A DNA stretch of 64,000 nt from Methanomassiliicoccaceae archaeon UBA404 (GCA_002498605.1 DAHY01000009.1:24040-88039), one strand, 5' to 3'; positions 26,807 to 35,193 are shown, numbered from the stretch's first letter. Notes: generated from the letters alone by a model not told the origin. Translations and numbers: made by a program.

Positions 26807-26974
26807 ATGATTAAAGTCATAAAAGAAGAATGTACCGCATGCGGTGCATGTGCCGACGTCTGTCCTCAGGACGCCATCGTAATCGAAGACTTTGCTGTAA
26901 TCGATAATGATGCCTGTGTGGAATGCGGCGCATGTATTGATGAGTGTCCTCAGGACGCCATCGTAGAAGAATGA
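26807..26974 (+). CDS. Small 2[4Fe-4S] ferredoxin, 55 aa
   Basis: A tiny electron carrier with two identical-style cluster motifs: CTACGACADVCPQDAIV and CVECGACIDECPQDAIV, both C-x2-C-x2-C-x3-C-P. The two halves are near repeats, typical of clostridial-type ferredoxins. A ribosome site AGGTGAT lies a few bases before the ATG. The gene is too short to be found by length filters. It is convergent with a ferredoxin-NADP reductase-like gene 39 bases away, its likely redox partner, and ends before a strong terminator hairpin. Confidence 0.95.
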   Translation: MIKVIKEECTACGACADVCPQDAIVIEDFAVIDNDACVECGACIDECPQDAIVEE

Positions 26975-26983
26975 AATCCATTA

Positions 26984-27010
26984 CCGGCCGTCCGGCCGGG
27001 AATATTTTTT
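26984..27010 (+). terminator. Hairpin plus T-run after the ferredoxin
   Basis: CCGGCC (26984-26989) and GGCCGG (26994-26999) form a six-base GC stem with a four-base loop, followed by TTTTTT at 27005-27010. It lies between convergent stops. Confidence 0.75.
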
Positions 27011-27012
27011 AA

Positions 27013-27948
27013 TTACGCCCAATAAGGCTTTTTGGAGAATTTGTAAGCCATCTGCACGGCGTTGGCGGCTTCTCCGCAGGCGGTTATGATCTGTTTGTAT
27101 TTACCGGGATAATCAACAACGTCTCCGCAAGCGAATATGCCCTTTCTGTTCGTGGACATATCCATATTGACTTTGACAAGTCCGTCGGGTGTCAGGTCCA
27201 ATCCCCACTTTGTCAGAATACCGAGATCTGCGGTTATGCCGATATTGATTACGGCCAAATCGGTAGGTATGTCGAATCTGCGTCCGTTCTGTTCAACGGT
27301 CACGGATTTTAACACACTGTTGCCGTTGAACGAAATGGGTGTCGCGTCCATAACTTTCAGGATGTTGCTTTCCTCCAGGGAAGTTACGTTCATTTCATCC
27401 GCACGGAATTCGGGTCTTCTGTGCACAATGGTGGTGTCTGTGACGGAATCGGCAATCAAAGCCATTTCTATGGCGCTGTTTCCGCCTCCGAACATTGTAA
27501 CTTTCTGTTCGACAAGTTTTTCTTTGACGGGCAATAGATATTCAACGCCTTTTCCCGCAAATTCCTCCTCTCCGGGAATATCCAATTTGCGCGGGTTAAA
27601 TTCTCCCATGCCTATTGCTATGATTACAGTAAGCGTTTTGTATTCGCCTTTGTCGGTTACGATAATAATTTCTTCGTTTCCGTCTTTAATCTCAAGAACC
27701 TTTTCAAACTCTCTGATTTCACATCCCAGATTTTCTGCCTGGGCATAAAAACGGTCGGAAAGTTTCCTGGCCTGAACGAGTTCGAATCCGGGGAAGTTCT
27801 GCACTCCTTTTTCAGGGTACAGTCCCACTAATTGTCCGCCTACGCGACCCGAATCGATAATCAGCGTGTTCATCAATTTGGATCTGGCGTAAATCCCTGC
27901 AGTAAGGCCTGCTGGACCGGCACCGACGATGACTGTATCGTATATCAT
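27013..27948 (-). CDS. Ferredoxin--NADP+ reductase, thioredoxin-reductase-like (YumC type)
   Basis: A flavoprotein of about 311 aa with a FAD site (TVIVGAGPAGLTAG) at the N-terminus and an NAD(P)H site (VTMFGGGNSAIEMAL) in the middle. It resembles thioredoxin reductase but lacks the redox CxxC that would precede VTMFGGG. The segments GGQLVGLYPEK and VQNFPGF, and the C-terminal CGDVVDYPGKYKQI, match the YumC-type ferredoxin-NADP reductases. The ATG at 27948 is used because an upstream in-frame extension is AT-rich and non-homologous. With the neighbouring ferredoxin it could shuttle electrons between reduced ferredoxin and NADP. Confidence 0.85.
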   Translation of the reverse strand: MIYDTVIVGAGPAGLTAGIYARSKLMNTLIIDSGRVGGQLVGLYPEKGVQNFPGFELVQARKLSDRFYAQAENLGCEIREFEKVLEIKDGNEEIIIVTDKGEYKTLTVIIAIGMGEFNPRKLDIPGEEEFAGKGVEYLLPVKEKLVEQKVTMFGGGNSAIEMALIADSVTDTTIVHRRPEFRADEMNVTSLEESNILKVMDATPISFNGNSVLKSVTVEQNGRRFDIPTDLAVINIGITADLGILTKWGLDLTPDGLVKVNMDMSTNRKGIFACGDVVDYPGKYKQIITACGEAANAVQMAYKFSKKPYWA

Positions 27949-28154
27949 CCGGACGGGAAATATAGTGTCCATATAAAAGAATGACTGAAAAAAGTCAAAT
28001 AAATTTTCGATAATCGTAAAAAATTTATGTTTTTCATTAGAATATTCCGGTTTTGTTAAGAAACGTATGGACATTCTCTGCTCATTGCGTAATTTAACAG
28101 GGTATTCGGTTTAATTTAATAGTCGCAAAGTAATATCATCCGCAGAGGTAGGAT

Positions 28155-28508
28155 ATGGACGCACCCGGATTCGCAGATGTTCTGCTGAACTTGATATTGG
28201 ATGAAATCGACGATCTGATAATAATACACGACTCCTCGCATAACGTAGTGTGGATGAACCGTGCCGCATTGAAGGCATTCGGCAAAACCGGGGATGAGGT
28301 AATAGGTATCAAGTGCTACAGACTGCTCGGACGTTCCGCATGCTGCGCGGATTGCGAAAACATATGCAATCAGGTTCCGGTTCGCCGGAAAGAACCAAGG
28401 GTTATACCCGGCACCGGAGAAAAGTACGAATGCACCACGGTGCCTTACTTTGAAGACGGCAAGGCAAAGTTGGTGATTCAGCATATGAGGCCGTTCGGAA
28501 AGCCATAA
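28155..28508 (+). CDS. Single PAS-domain protein with cysteine cluster
   Basis: A 117-aa protein that is essentially one PAS domain (IIIHDSSHNVVWMNRAALKAF, then VPYFEDGKAKLVIQHMR). It carries the cysteine pattern common in anaerobe PAS sensors, GIKCYRLLGRSACCADC and ENIC, which may bind a metal or iron-sulfur cluster. No kinase or output domain is attached, so it may be a free sensor or ligand-binding partner. Its start is divergent from the ferredoxin-NADP reductase gene, whose promoter region it shares; a redox-sensing role is suggested by that context only. Confidence 0.8.
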   Translation: MDAPGFADVLLNLILDEIDDLIIIHDSSHNVVWMNRAALKAFGKTGDEVIGIKCYRLLGRSACCADCENICNQVPVRRKEPRVIPGTGEKYECTTVPYFEDGKAKLVIQHMRPFGKP

Positions 28509-28534
28509 ATAGGGTTCTGACATTCCAGAGATTT

Positions 28535-28636
28535 ATGGAAATACTGTCTCAGTTTTCGGCAATCATAATCGCTTGCATCGGATACTTGGCAATTCTTATG
28601 GCTTACGATATAATCTATAAGAATAAAAAAGCCTGA
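28535..28636 (+). CDS. Putative 33-aa single-pass membrane peptide
   Basis: An ATG frame 26 bases after the PAS gene encodes a peptide with one hydrophobic helix (FSAIIIACIGYLAILMAYDII) and a lysine-rich end (YKNKKA), the shape of a small integral membrane protein with its C-terminus inside. There is only a weak ribosome site. It could be co-transcribed with the PAS gene. Support is limited to the amphipathic layout and the absence of any competing gene. Confidence 0.35.
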   Translation: MEILSQFSAIIIACIGYLAILMAYDIIYKNKKA

Positions 28637-28858
28637 TCTGTGTACGTTCGAATAGCCGAAGCCCGTATATTTTTGTCCTCAGACGTCGGAACCGTATCAC
28701 TGTCGAACCGGAACAGACCCGATTTTGTTAAAAGAAGCGTAAAAACAGTATTCCGGGTTAATTCTCATCGGAATAAATATCTAAGAATTGACTCAAACCC
28801 GCTCCGACGGAACGGGGTCGATACAGCAGATTAAATATTTGTCGTTCGGTTCCGATAT

Positions 28859-29089
28859 GTGGAAATAAAAAAAACAGCGGTAAACGCAAGAAGATTATTC
28901 TTTCTTTTTGCGGCGTTGGCATTCATAGGATTGGGTATTTATTCCATGGGGTACAGAAACCATGGTGTTCTTATCCTGATAGTGGGGATGTCGGGATTTT
29001 TGATAGCCTTGTCCGTACTCAAATTTTCTTTCAGAGTTCAGGGTTCAATCGAAGCCAAAGAACGAAGGGAAAATAAATATCGTAAGTAA
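28859..29089 (+). CDS. Small two-helix membrane protein, 76 aa
   Basis: A GTG-initiated frame encodes a protein with two transmembrane helices (about 13-30 and 36-56), a conserved-looking glycine turn (YSMGYRNHG) and a charged C-terminal tail (EAKERRENKYRK). A TATA-like TTAAATATTT lies about 25 bases upstream, fitting a leaderless transcript. No family recognised. Confidence 0.55.
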   Translation: MEIKKTAVNARRLFFLFAALAFIGLGIYSMGYRNHGVLILIVGMSGFLIALSVLKFSFRVQGSIEAKERRENKYRK

Positions 29090-29131
29090 ATACGTAAAAA
29101 GTTTGAAAGATCCAATCCGAGTTATTCAGAC

Positions 29132-29338
29132 TTAGTATCTCTGACGTCTTCCGCCACCGTTTCTGTCGGCAGGGCGGTGTTTCTGGAAACAGTCTCTGCA
29201 GTACACGGGTCTTCCTTCTGTCGGTTTGAAAGGTACCTGACATTCTCCGCCGCAATCTGAGCAGACAGTGTCGAACATCTCGCGAGGTTCGTTATTTCTG
29301 TCTCCATAGTTCCTGTTTCTGTTTCCTCCGTAGGCCAT
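29132..29338 (-). CDS. Small zinc-ribbon protein (CxxC ribbon), 68 aa
   Basis: The protein has a disordered Arg/Asn/Gly-rich N-terminus, then CSDCGGECQVPFKPTEGRP and YCRDC, a four-cysteine zinc ribbon of a kind common in archaea and Chloroflexi, then a basic glycine-rich tail. It probably binds nucleic acid. A GGAGAGAT ribosome site precedes the ATG, and a TATA box (GATTTATAATC on the minus strand, near 29448) lies about 110 bases upstream, implying a leader of roughly 85 bases. I see nothing else in that leader. Confidence 0.8.
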   Translation of the reverse strand: MAYGGNRNRNYGDRNNEPREMFDTVCSDCGGECQVPFKPTEGRPVYCRDCFQKHRPADRNGGGRRQRY

Positions 29339-29463
29339 AATTATCTCTCCTATCTATCTCGGCCCTAATACTACTTCCTAACCTTCCCTACAGCGTACAG
29401 GGAGCTATATCAGAATGCCTGTATTCTCACATTGTGCTACCGATTATAAATCTTTGCATTCGG

Positions 29464-30378
29464 TCAGCAATGGGGACAGGACCAGAGTCCGTTGTAAAAA
29501 ATCATATCCCTGCCGCATCTGGGACATCTGTGATCGATATCGGAACCGCGAATAATTTTCCCGTTGAGGTCTTTTGATGCCCAAAATATCAAATCCGTCA
29601 GGAAATCAGCCCTCTCGGTTTCTTCCGCACAATACAGATTCAAATTGTCCGCCTCGTTGTAAAGTCGCAGATTCATTCTGTTCAGTGCGGATGCAATATT
29701 TTTGTGAGAAGTTGCGGAAATTATCTTTTCGGAAAAAATGTTATTTCTGTATCTGACGTCGAGATATTCGATGGATTTGTTAAGGAACAAATCAAAAGCA
29801 TCCTCATCCGGACGAACTGGTACGGAGAGTATCAGGTTTCTTTTAGGTTCCAGCTCGGGATGCCGGTTTATTATGCGGGAAAGTGTATCGTGTAATTCGT
29901 CGCGCATGGATCCTTTAACCATTCCGTAGGATCTGCGAATAGTGTCGATATCCTCTATTCTGCCTATGGAACCTAAAGTTTTAGCGGCTTTGGAAAATTC
30001 TTCGCCTCTTTTGTACCGTATGATTTCCAGCATCAGAGGGATTCTTTCTTCGATTTCTAAAAATGCGGAGAGGTATCCGATACAGGCACCGCGCACTGTT
30101 TCTGTATCCCTGATACTCATATCTCTGATCGTTGCGGCAACGTAGGATTCTCTGACGTCCGTAAGCAACATGATGACTTCGGTACGGACTCTTTCGTCGT
30201 CGTAGGATAAATAATGCTCCAGGATAGGCGCATACTCTGGTCGGTAATGCACAACTAACCATCTGTCGGCGGATATACCGCCCGGTCTTCCGGTTTCTAT
30301 TTTATCTATGCCGCCGATAAAACGTTCCAGATAGCCAGCTTTACCGGAAGATGAGTTTCCCGTGTTAACCGGATTCAC
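29464..30378 (-). CDS. HEAT-repeat-like protein with C-terminal zinc ribbon
   Basis: About 304 aa. The GTG at 30378 is chosen: it overlaps the TGA stop of the PC4-like gene (GTGA), so the pair is translationally coupled; the frame stays open upstream but there it overlaps the PC4 gene. Residues 45-180 look like helical HEAT-like repeats (RVRTEVIMLLTDVRESYVAA; RIPLMLEIIRYKRGEEFSKA). The C-terminus ends in a zinc knuckle, CPRCGRDMIFYNGLWSCPHC, with the last cysteine as final residue. Function unknown; coupling to a ssDNA-binding type protein hints at nucleic-acid metabolism. Confidence 0.6.
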   Translation of the reverse strand: MNPVNTGNSSSGKAGYLERFIGGIDKIETGRPGGISADRWLVVHYRPEYAPILEHYLSYDDERVRTEVIMLLTDVRESYVAATIRDMSIRDTETVRGACIGYLSAFLEIEERIPLMLEIIRYKRGEEFSKAAKTLGSIGRIEDIDTIRRSYGMVKGSMRDELHDTLSRIINRHPELEPKRNLILSVPVRPDEDAFDLFLNKSIEYLDVRYRNNIFSEKIISATSHKNIASALNRMNLRLYNEADNLNLYCAEETERADFLTDLIFWASKDLNGKIIRGSDIDHRCPRCGRDMIFYNGLWSCPHC

Positions 30379-30605
30379 TTGAGGTCGTCCCTTGTTTCCA
30401 GGGCCATTCTGAGCATTGCGGCTTCTTCTTGTGTAAAGGTGATGCCCTTGCCCATTTTGCTGCGATCGGGAGCCCATTCTCTGATGTCATATTTGGGCTC
30501 ATTTTCGTTCCAGCGGACTATGTTCAATTCTTTTTTCCACCCTTTGGAAGATTCGGACAACACCGCAATCTCTTCTACAACCTCGTATTTGAATTCATTA
30601 GTCAT
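30375..30605 (-). CDS. PC4/YdbC-family ssDNA-binding protein
   Basis: A 76-aa protein with the PC4/YdbC-type fold: YEVVEEIAVLSESSKGWKKE, LNIVRW, PKYDIREWAP and KMGKGITFTQEEA follow the family's conserved order. PC4 proteins bind single-stranded DNA and act in transcription or repair. The stop codon overlaps the start of the downstream HEAT-like zinc protein by four bases. The gene has its own upstream region facing the membrane-protein gene at 30784. Confidence 0.85.
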   Translation of the reverse strand: MTNEFKYEVVEEIAVLSESSKGWKKELNIVRWNENEPKYDIREWAPDRSKMGKGITFTQEEAAMLRMALETRDDLK

Positions 30606-30783
30606 GTTTTTACCGCTATCGGGATTCTATTTTTAGTATTTAAAATAGCAGAAGAGACATCGATAATAAATAATGACGTGATGATATAAACAGTCCCAGT
30701 GTAAATATATGCAAAAAATTATTACACCGTTTGTCTTAGGATTATTCGCATCTTTTATATATTTGTAAAGACAGTTTACGTTT

Positions 30784-31398
30784 ATGTCATTCTTTGATAA
30801 TCCTAAAAATTTTGGATTGGCAGCTATTGTGATAGGTGCCATCAGTTTGATAATGGGAATCGTAGGCATCGTTAACGGAGCCTTGGCCGACCCCATCGCG
30901 ACAGGATCTGTTGTTGCGTCGGCAGGTACGCTTGCGTTCGGTGCTTTGATTCTCGGAGTGGGACTGCCCGTGTACAAGGGAGAAGAATCTAACAAGCTTA
31001 ACATTCTCGGAATGTTTGTCAGATTCGTCGGACTTGCAATAATCGTTCTCGGAATATTTACCGGTGCAGGACAAATAATCGACGACAGCCTGTCTGCAGG
31101 TATCGTATACATTGTTGTTCAGGTCGTTCTCGGTTTGGTCCTTATGTGGATTGCCGGAAGAATTGTAGATGGATCTGTTGACACACTTGACAAAATCATC
31201 TGGATTGTTCTTCTCGTTGTGTTCGCAATACTCACAATATTCTTCCTTTACGGCATCATAGCGCCTTTCCTCGTCGACGGTTACGTACTGATCGATGCGG
31301 TAATCGCTGCGATAGAGAGCCTCTGTTACTTCATTCTGGCTGCTTTCCTCTTGGTATCCGTACTTTCAGAGGATGTTAAGTCCGCAATGGGAATGTAA
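30784..31398 (+). CDS. Multi-pass membrane protein, 204 aa
   Basis: Six or so hydrophobic helices separated by short loops (for example residues 12-33, 45-63, 75-94, 105-123, 136-160, 170-192). There is no recognised family motif; Gly and Ala are abundant in the first helices. The TATA box TTTTATATATTT lies about 25 bases upstream of a short leader. It stands alone between the divergent PC4 operon and the CNNM gene. Confidence 0.65.
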   Translation: MSFFDNPKNFGLAAIVIGAISLIMGIVGIVNGALADPIATGSVVASAGTLAFGALILGVGLPVYKGEESNKLNILGMFVRFVGLAIIVLGIFTGAGQIIDDSLSAGIVYIVVQVVLGLVLMWIAGRIVDGSVDTLDKIIWIVLLVVFAILTIFFLYGIIAPFLVDGYVLIDAVIAAIESLCYFILAAFLLVSVLSEDVKSAMGM

Positions 31399-31578
31399 GT
31401 TTGCAGAACCGGGCAGAACCAATCAAACCTTTTTCACAATTTTTAATTTATAAATATCCTTTTTACAATCGGTTTTCGATAATACTTATATATCTATAAT
31501 TTTTAATCATAATGTCGATAACAAGACAGGATATACAAAAGTGTCCAGGTACTTTATGGAACGGACGAGTTGATCTGA

Positions 31579-32865
31579 ATGGATATGGGTCTCGTCGTAG
31601 CTCTGACTGCAATTATATTTATTCTGTTGATTTTTTCAGCATATTTCTCGATGTCCGAGATGACATTTTCAACAGTTAATACGATTAAATTAAAAAAATT
31701 AGATTCCGAAGGTGTATCCAACGCCGCAAAGGCAATATCTCTAACTGAAGATTTTGACAAGTTTTTGACTACGGTCTTAGTCGGCAATAATTTGGTAAAC
31801 ATCGCAGCTTCGACAACCTGTGCGATGTTGTTTACCGAACAGCTTTTGCCCGGCAATCCCGGTCTTGCTACGGTATTGGCAACAATAGTCATGACACTTC
31901 TCATTCTGACTTTCGGGGAAATTCTTCCAAAGACACTGGCTAAGCGAAATGCCGAGCGTTATGCTTTGAAACTCGTCAACTCCCTGTCGATGTTTGTAAC
32001 GATATTCTATCCGTTGTCCTGGGCATTTGTAAAGATGGGAAACTTCCTTACCAAGAAAGAAGACGAGGATGCCGCTCCGACGCTGACCGAGGATGAACTC
32101 GTAGTAATGATCAATGAGATCGAAGAAGAGGGAACTCTTGAAAAAACCGAAAGCGATCTGATTAAATCCGCCATCACTTTTGATGACACCAAACTTTCCG
32201 AAGTCTATATACCCAGAGTTGACATAGTTGCCGTAAGCAAAGACGTTAATATGGACGAATTGAAAGATATTTTCATACATACGGGCTACTCCAGAATACC
32301 TGTTTACCATGAAAATATCGACAGAATCGTTGGTGTTGTAAACGCTAAAGATTTCTACCGAAGATATGTGGAAAACGACAATTTCAATATTATCGATATA
32401 ATCCGTCAGGTGCAGTTCTTTGATGTTTCAACAAATATTGACGAAGTTTTGAATGTAATGCAAAGGACAAAGGTACACATGGCCGTTGTTCTCGATGCGT
32501 TCGGAGGTACCCTGGGTATCGTAACCCTTGAAGATTTGATCGAAGAACTTGTCGGAGAAATCTGGGACGAAAGCGATGATATTACGCTTCCTGTGGTCCG
32601 TGAAGCCGACGGATCTTACACGGTCCTGGGGGATGCCAACATATTCGATGTAATGGAAGATCTGGGCCTGGACTTCGATCCCGGTGAATACCAGGATTAC
32701 AATGTAAGCGGATACATTCAATATGTTACCGGGAAGATACCCCGCAGGGGCGCAGTAATAGAACTGGACGGTGTCACAGTCACGGTTCTGTCCACCAAAG
32801 GCAGACGTGTGAAGGACGCAAAATTCGAACTTAAGCCCGATGCTCAGAACTCGGAAGAGAGTTGA
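31579..32865 (+). CDS. CNNM/CorC-type membrane protein with CBS pair
   Basis: A 428-aa protein with the classic CNNM (DUF21) - CBS - CBS - CorC_HlyC order. The DUF21 domain has four membrane helices (residues 1-150) with SMSEMTFSTVN and LTFGEILPKTLAKRNAERYA. The CBS pair spans about 195-320 (YIPRVDIVAVSKDVNM; FFDVSTNIDEVLNVMQRT), and the last 85 residues form the CorC domain. These proteins move or regulate Mg2+ (and possibly Na+). Its 3' end overlaps the convergent COG1325 gene by 35 bases. Confidence 0.92.
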   Translation: MDMGLVVALTAIIFILLIFSAYFSMSEMTFSTVNTIKLKKLDSEGVSNAAKAISLTEDFDKFLTTVLVGNNLVNIAASTTCAMLFTEQLLPGNPGLATVLATIVMTLLILTFGEILPKTLAKRNAERYALKLVNSLSMFVTIFYPLSWAFVKMGNFLTKKEDEDAAPTLTEDELVVMINEIEEEGTLEKTESDLIKSAITFDDTKLSEVYIPRVDIVAVSKDVNMDELKDIFIHTGYSRIPVYHENIDRIVGVVNAKDFYRRYVENDNFNIIDIIRQVQFFDVSTNIDEVLNVMQRTKVHMAVVLDAFGGTLGIVTLEDLIEELVGEIWDESDDITLPVVREADGSYTVLGDANIFDVMEDLGLDFDPGEYQDYNVSGYIQYVTGKIPRRGAVIELDGVTVTVLSTKGRRVKDAKFELKPDAQNSEES

Positions 32866-33277
32866 AGTAATCTTTCAATACGTCGATAGCCAGCTCTCTC
32901 TTTGCGGGATATGAAGCAACTTTGCATATGAAGGAGATAACATCTCCTCCGGCGCCGATTCTGTATTTGCCGGACATTGCATCCTGTTTGTCCAATCTGA
33001 AAAAGAAACTGCAGTCTTCATCGATACGTTCTTCGATTTCGTTGGAGATCCAATTAATAACATCTTCGCCCAATCTTTCAAACAATCCGTCGATGTCTTT
33101 CTTTTTTGTAAGACTGACTTCCAATATTCTGGTAATGTTGCCCAGCTCTCCCTCGGCAATCTCTTCGGTATATTCGTCAGTACCAGTCAATTCCGCAAAC
33201 ATGTTCGAAATACGATCCGCATCCTCGGTGGAGTATATCATTACCCGGGATTTTACCCATACAAAAGCAGGTTTCAT
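32831..33277 (-). CDS. Archaeal RNA-binding protein of the COG1325 type
   Basis: A 148-aa protein resembling the small archaeal family described as an exosome-associated RNA-binding protein with a dsRBD-like fold: VKSRVMIYSTEDADRISNMF at the start, GNITRILEVSLTKKKDIDGL in the middle, and FFRLDKQDAMSGKYRIGAGG, followed by DVISFICKVASYP. It may assist RNA degradation or modification. Its start overlaps the upstream PH-like membrane-protein gene by four bases. Confidence 0.7.
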   Translation of the reverse strand: MKPAFVWVKSRVMIYSTEDADRISNMFAELTGTDEYTEEIAEGELGNITRILEVSLTKKKDIDGLFERLGEDVINWISNEIEERIDEDCSFFFRLDKQDAMSGKYRIGAGGDVISFICKVASYPAKRELAIDVLKDYFNSLPSSEHRA

Positions 33278-33756
33278 TCGTTTGCCTCTTCTTTAATTTT
33301 CTTTTCGGCTTTGGGAAGCAGTGCCGCAAACTCTTCCGCTCTTTCGGAAGATACCGCAACAACGGTATTTTTTGTTCTGAACAAAACTCCCTGCTCGCAT
33401 CCTGCACAGGTATAGTATCTGTACTTGTAGTTTCTGAAACTTATGCCCGCATAATTTCTGAGTTCATTCATAACTCCGTAGCGAGTGTCTAGTATTTTCT
33501 CAATTCTGTAACTGCGGGTTTTGAAATATTTTATCACGACTTTATCTTCATACACTTCGGTACTCAGTGTGAATTTCCGAAAGATTATGAAAAACAGAAT
33601 TGTGATGACCGCGAATACGGCGAGCAACCACCAATTGGTCCACCCGAGTATGGCGCTCACAAGAATAAACAGGTCAGTAGGTATAAGTATCGCCATAGTC
33701 GCTTTTTCAACCGTTTCGGGCACGACTCTCAACCTTTCGCTGAATACGGGTTCCAT
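33274..33756 (-). CDS. Membrane protein with PH-like domain
   Basis: About 160 aa starting at the ATG at 33756 (MEPVFSERLRVVP). Two adjacent transmembrane helices (about 22-60) are followed by a soluble domain with FTLSTEVYEDKVVIKYFKTRS and LFRTKNTVVAVSSERAEEFAALL, the pattern of bacterial/archaeal PH-like (bPH) domains. Function unknown. It is coupled by a four-base overlap to the COG1325 gene. Confidence 0.65.
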   Translation of the reverse strand: MEPVFSERLRVVPETVEKATMAILIPTDLFILVSAILGWTNWWLLAVFAVITILFFIIFRKFTLSTEVYEDKVVIKYFKTRSYRIEKILDTRYGVMNELRNYAGISFRNYKYRYYTCAGCEQGVLFRTKNTVVAVSSERAEEFAALLPKAEKKIKEEANE

Positions 33757-33827
33757 ATTATCCGAATGTTGGTCGGAGTTATTTATTTTCCGCACGGACG
33801 CTCCACCTGGCATGCAAAAAGGGAATG

Positions 33828-33835
33828 TTTATATC
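33828..33835 (+). promoter_or_regulatory. TATA box of tRNA-Ile
   Basis: TTTATATC lies about 30 bases before the mature 5' end of tRNA-Ile, the standard archaeal spacing plus a short 5' leader. Confidence 0.7.
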
Positions 33836-33863
33836 GTACTTCTTTATTGGTCAATATCGTTGG

Positions 33864-33937
33864 GCCCATAGCTTAGCTTGGTGGAGCGTCCGGCTGATAA
33901 CCGGAAGGTCATGTGTTCGAATCACATTGGGCCCACT
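33864..33937 (+). tRNA. tRNA-Ile (GAT)
   Basis: Acceptor stem GGGCCCA/TGGGCCC, D-arm GCTTAGCTTGGTGGAGC, anticodon stem TCCGG/CCGGA with loop CTGATAA (anticodon GAT), T-arm ATGTG-TTCGAAT-CACAT, discriminator A. CCA is not encoded. Confidence 0.97.
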
Positions 33938-33972
33938 CATTTTCATCTGGCATACCTTATTTTTTAGACCAA

Positions 33973-34470
33973 TCACTTCTTACAGACTTCATTTCCGGCC
34001 AAAGGCCTGTGATATTTTCCCGTGACGGATTCAGTCTCTATTCTGTATACCGCCGTAGGAGGTATTTTCGCATCATCCATGCCGGTCTTTCCGGGCATGA
34101 GCTTGTCTACGACTTTCAGAAGCATTTTCTTCTTTGTTTCCTGATCGTCCACCATCTTGACCTTTCCGCGTATGATTACGGATTCGTAAACTGTGGTTGT
34201 GTCGCATGCCGCCACACCGCAGTTTTCATAACCTGTTCTTTCCCAAACCGTAAAACAGACCCGCGGATCCCTTTTGAGATTTTCGATTTTTTCGCCCAAC
34301 CTGCGTCCGTGTATGTAGACGATTCCGTCCATCATCACATAGTTGACGGGTGCGGCGTACGGATAACCGTCTTCACCGTTAGTGGATATAACTCCGACAT
34401 CGATTCTGTTCAAAAATTCTGAAATTTCTTTTTCTTTCATGCTGTTTTTCTTCATATTGGGTTGCATCAT
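33973..34470 (-). CDS. Pyridoxamine 5'-phosphate oxidase-like flavin-binding protein
   Basis: A 165-aa split-barrel protein of the NimA/PNPOx-related group. Typical segments are VGVISTNGEDGYPYAAPVNY, GIVYIHGRRLGEKIENLKRD and RVCFTVWERTG. Members bind FMN, F420 or heme and include nitroimidazole-resistance reductases. A strong GAGGTGAT ribosome site precedes the ATG at 34470 (or the adjacent ATG at 34467). An F420-linked reductase is attractive in a methanogen but not shown. Confidence 0.82.
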   Translation of the reverse strand: MMQPNMKKNSMKEKEISEFLNRIDVGVISTNGEDGYPYAAPVNYVMMDGIVYIHGRRLGEKIENLKRDPRVCFTVWERTGYENCGVAACDTTTVYESVIIRGKVKMVDDQETKKKMLLKVVDKLMPGKTGMDDAKIPPTAVYRIETESVTGKYHRPLAGNEVCKK

Positions 34471-34682
34471 AAATCACCTCTCGGTACTTTAAACGTAAAA
34501 GGGTCTGGTGTAATAAATAGATTTACGATTTTGTGTTTTTTGAAGCGATATTGATGAGATATTTATCGGTTTATAGATCAAAACAAGCAATAATCAATAT
34601 TTGTTCCAATCATGGGATTAAATGTTGTATCTGTTGTTAGAAAGTATGATTGAATCCAATATTGAAACAAAAAAGCTTGTCA
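34471..34682. other. AT-rich spacer before structured RNA A
   Basis: No gene or hairpin of note is seen. It separates the flavin-binding protein's start from the upstream element of RNA A. Confidence 0.4.
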
Positions 34683-34713
34683 TTGGATGCAACTACAAAA
34701 GTTATTTATACTA
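34683..34713 (+). promoter_or_regulatory. Promoter of structured RNA A
   Basis: A 13-base element TTGGATGCAACTA (34683-34695) lies nine bases before a TATA box TTTATACT (34705-34712), which lies about 25 bases before the first base of the RNA's terminal stem. The same element at the same spacing precedes RNA B. Confidence 0.7.
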
Positions 34714-34732
34714 ATAATACGTAATATCTATT

Positions 34733-34957
34733 ACACGCGCAGAGATTGCAAAGTTGAAGGATGTGGCTGTTCTTCGGAAAAGTCAACCCGGAAACTTTAT
34801 GGCCCTGCAACGACAAGGACGAAAAGAATGATATTCTTGAGTCATCGTGAAGGATTCCCTACTGGAATCATACGAAGAAACGGAGTGCCTCGGGCGTTTC
34901 TAAGGTGAAACGCTTTCGGGGAAAATTATACTCGACCTTCGTAAGGTCTGCGCGTGT
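34733..34957 (+). ncRNA. Structured RNA A (candidate novel ncRNA)
   Basis: About 225 nt. The ends form a perfect 11-bp stem (ACACGCGCAGA / TCTGCGCGTGT). Inside, TTGCA/TGCAA makes a second stem. Hairpins follow: AAGAAT-GAT-ATTCTT; GATTCC-CTACT-GGAATC; and a long CCTCGG plus GCGTTTC arm pairing with GAAACGC and TTCGGGG. A related gene (RNA B) lies 257 bases downstream with the same architecture but different paired bases, i.e. compensatory changes. No convincing protein is encoded. It does not show RNase P or SRP RNA signatures, so I leave the function open. Confidence 0.7.
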
Positions 34958-35164
34958 GATGCGGTTGTTTTGTTTATTTTTGTAATACTGATTATTCTGT
35001 TCAAAATCTAATTCAATGTCAATCGTTTTTGAGCATGCTCAGAAAGTATTCATCTCTTGTTTATTATCTGCGTTTAATGACTTTATATTTTTGAGATTCT
35101 GATTTCTGAAAAGATCTGATTTATCCTATCCGTATTGTGGGCGCATCCGGTTTTCAAAATACTG

Positions 35165-35193
35165 TTGGATGCAACTAAGAAAGATACTTATAT
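35165..35193 (+). promoter_or_regulatory. Promoter of structured RNA B
   Basis: The element TTGGATGCAACTA (35165-35177) is identical to that before RNA A and stands ten bases before a TATA box TTATAT (35188-35193), with the RNA's terminal stem about 22 bases further on. Confidence 0.7.

Noticed and set aside
31512..31655. 47-codon frame starting 27 bases after a TATA box before the CNNM gene
   Set aside because: It overlaps the CNNM start out of frame and has no protein-like composition; the TATA box more simply serves the CNNM leader.
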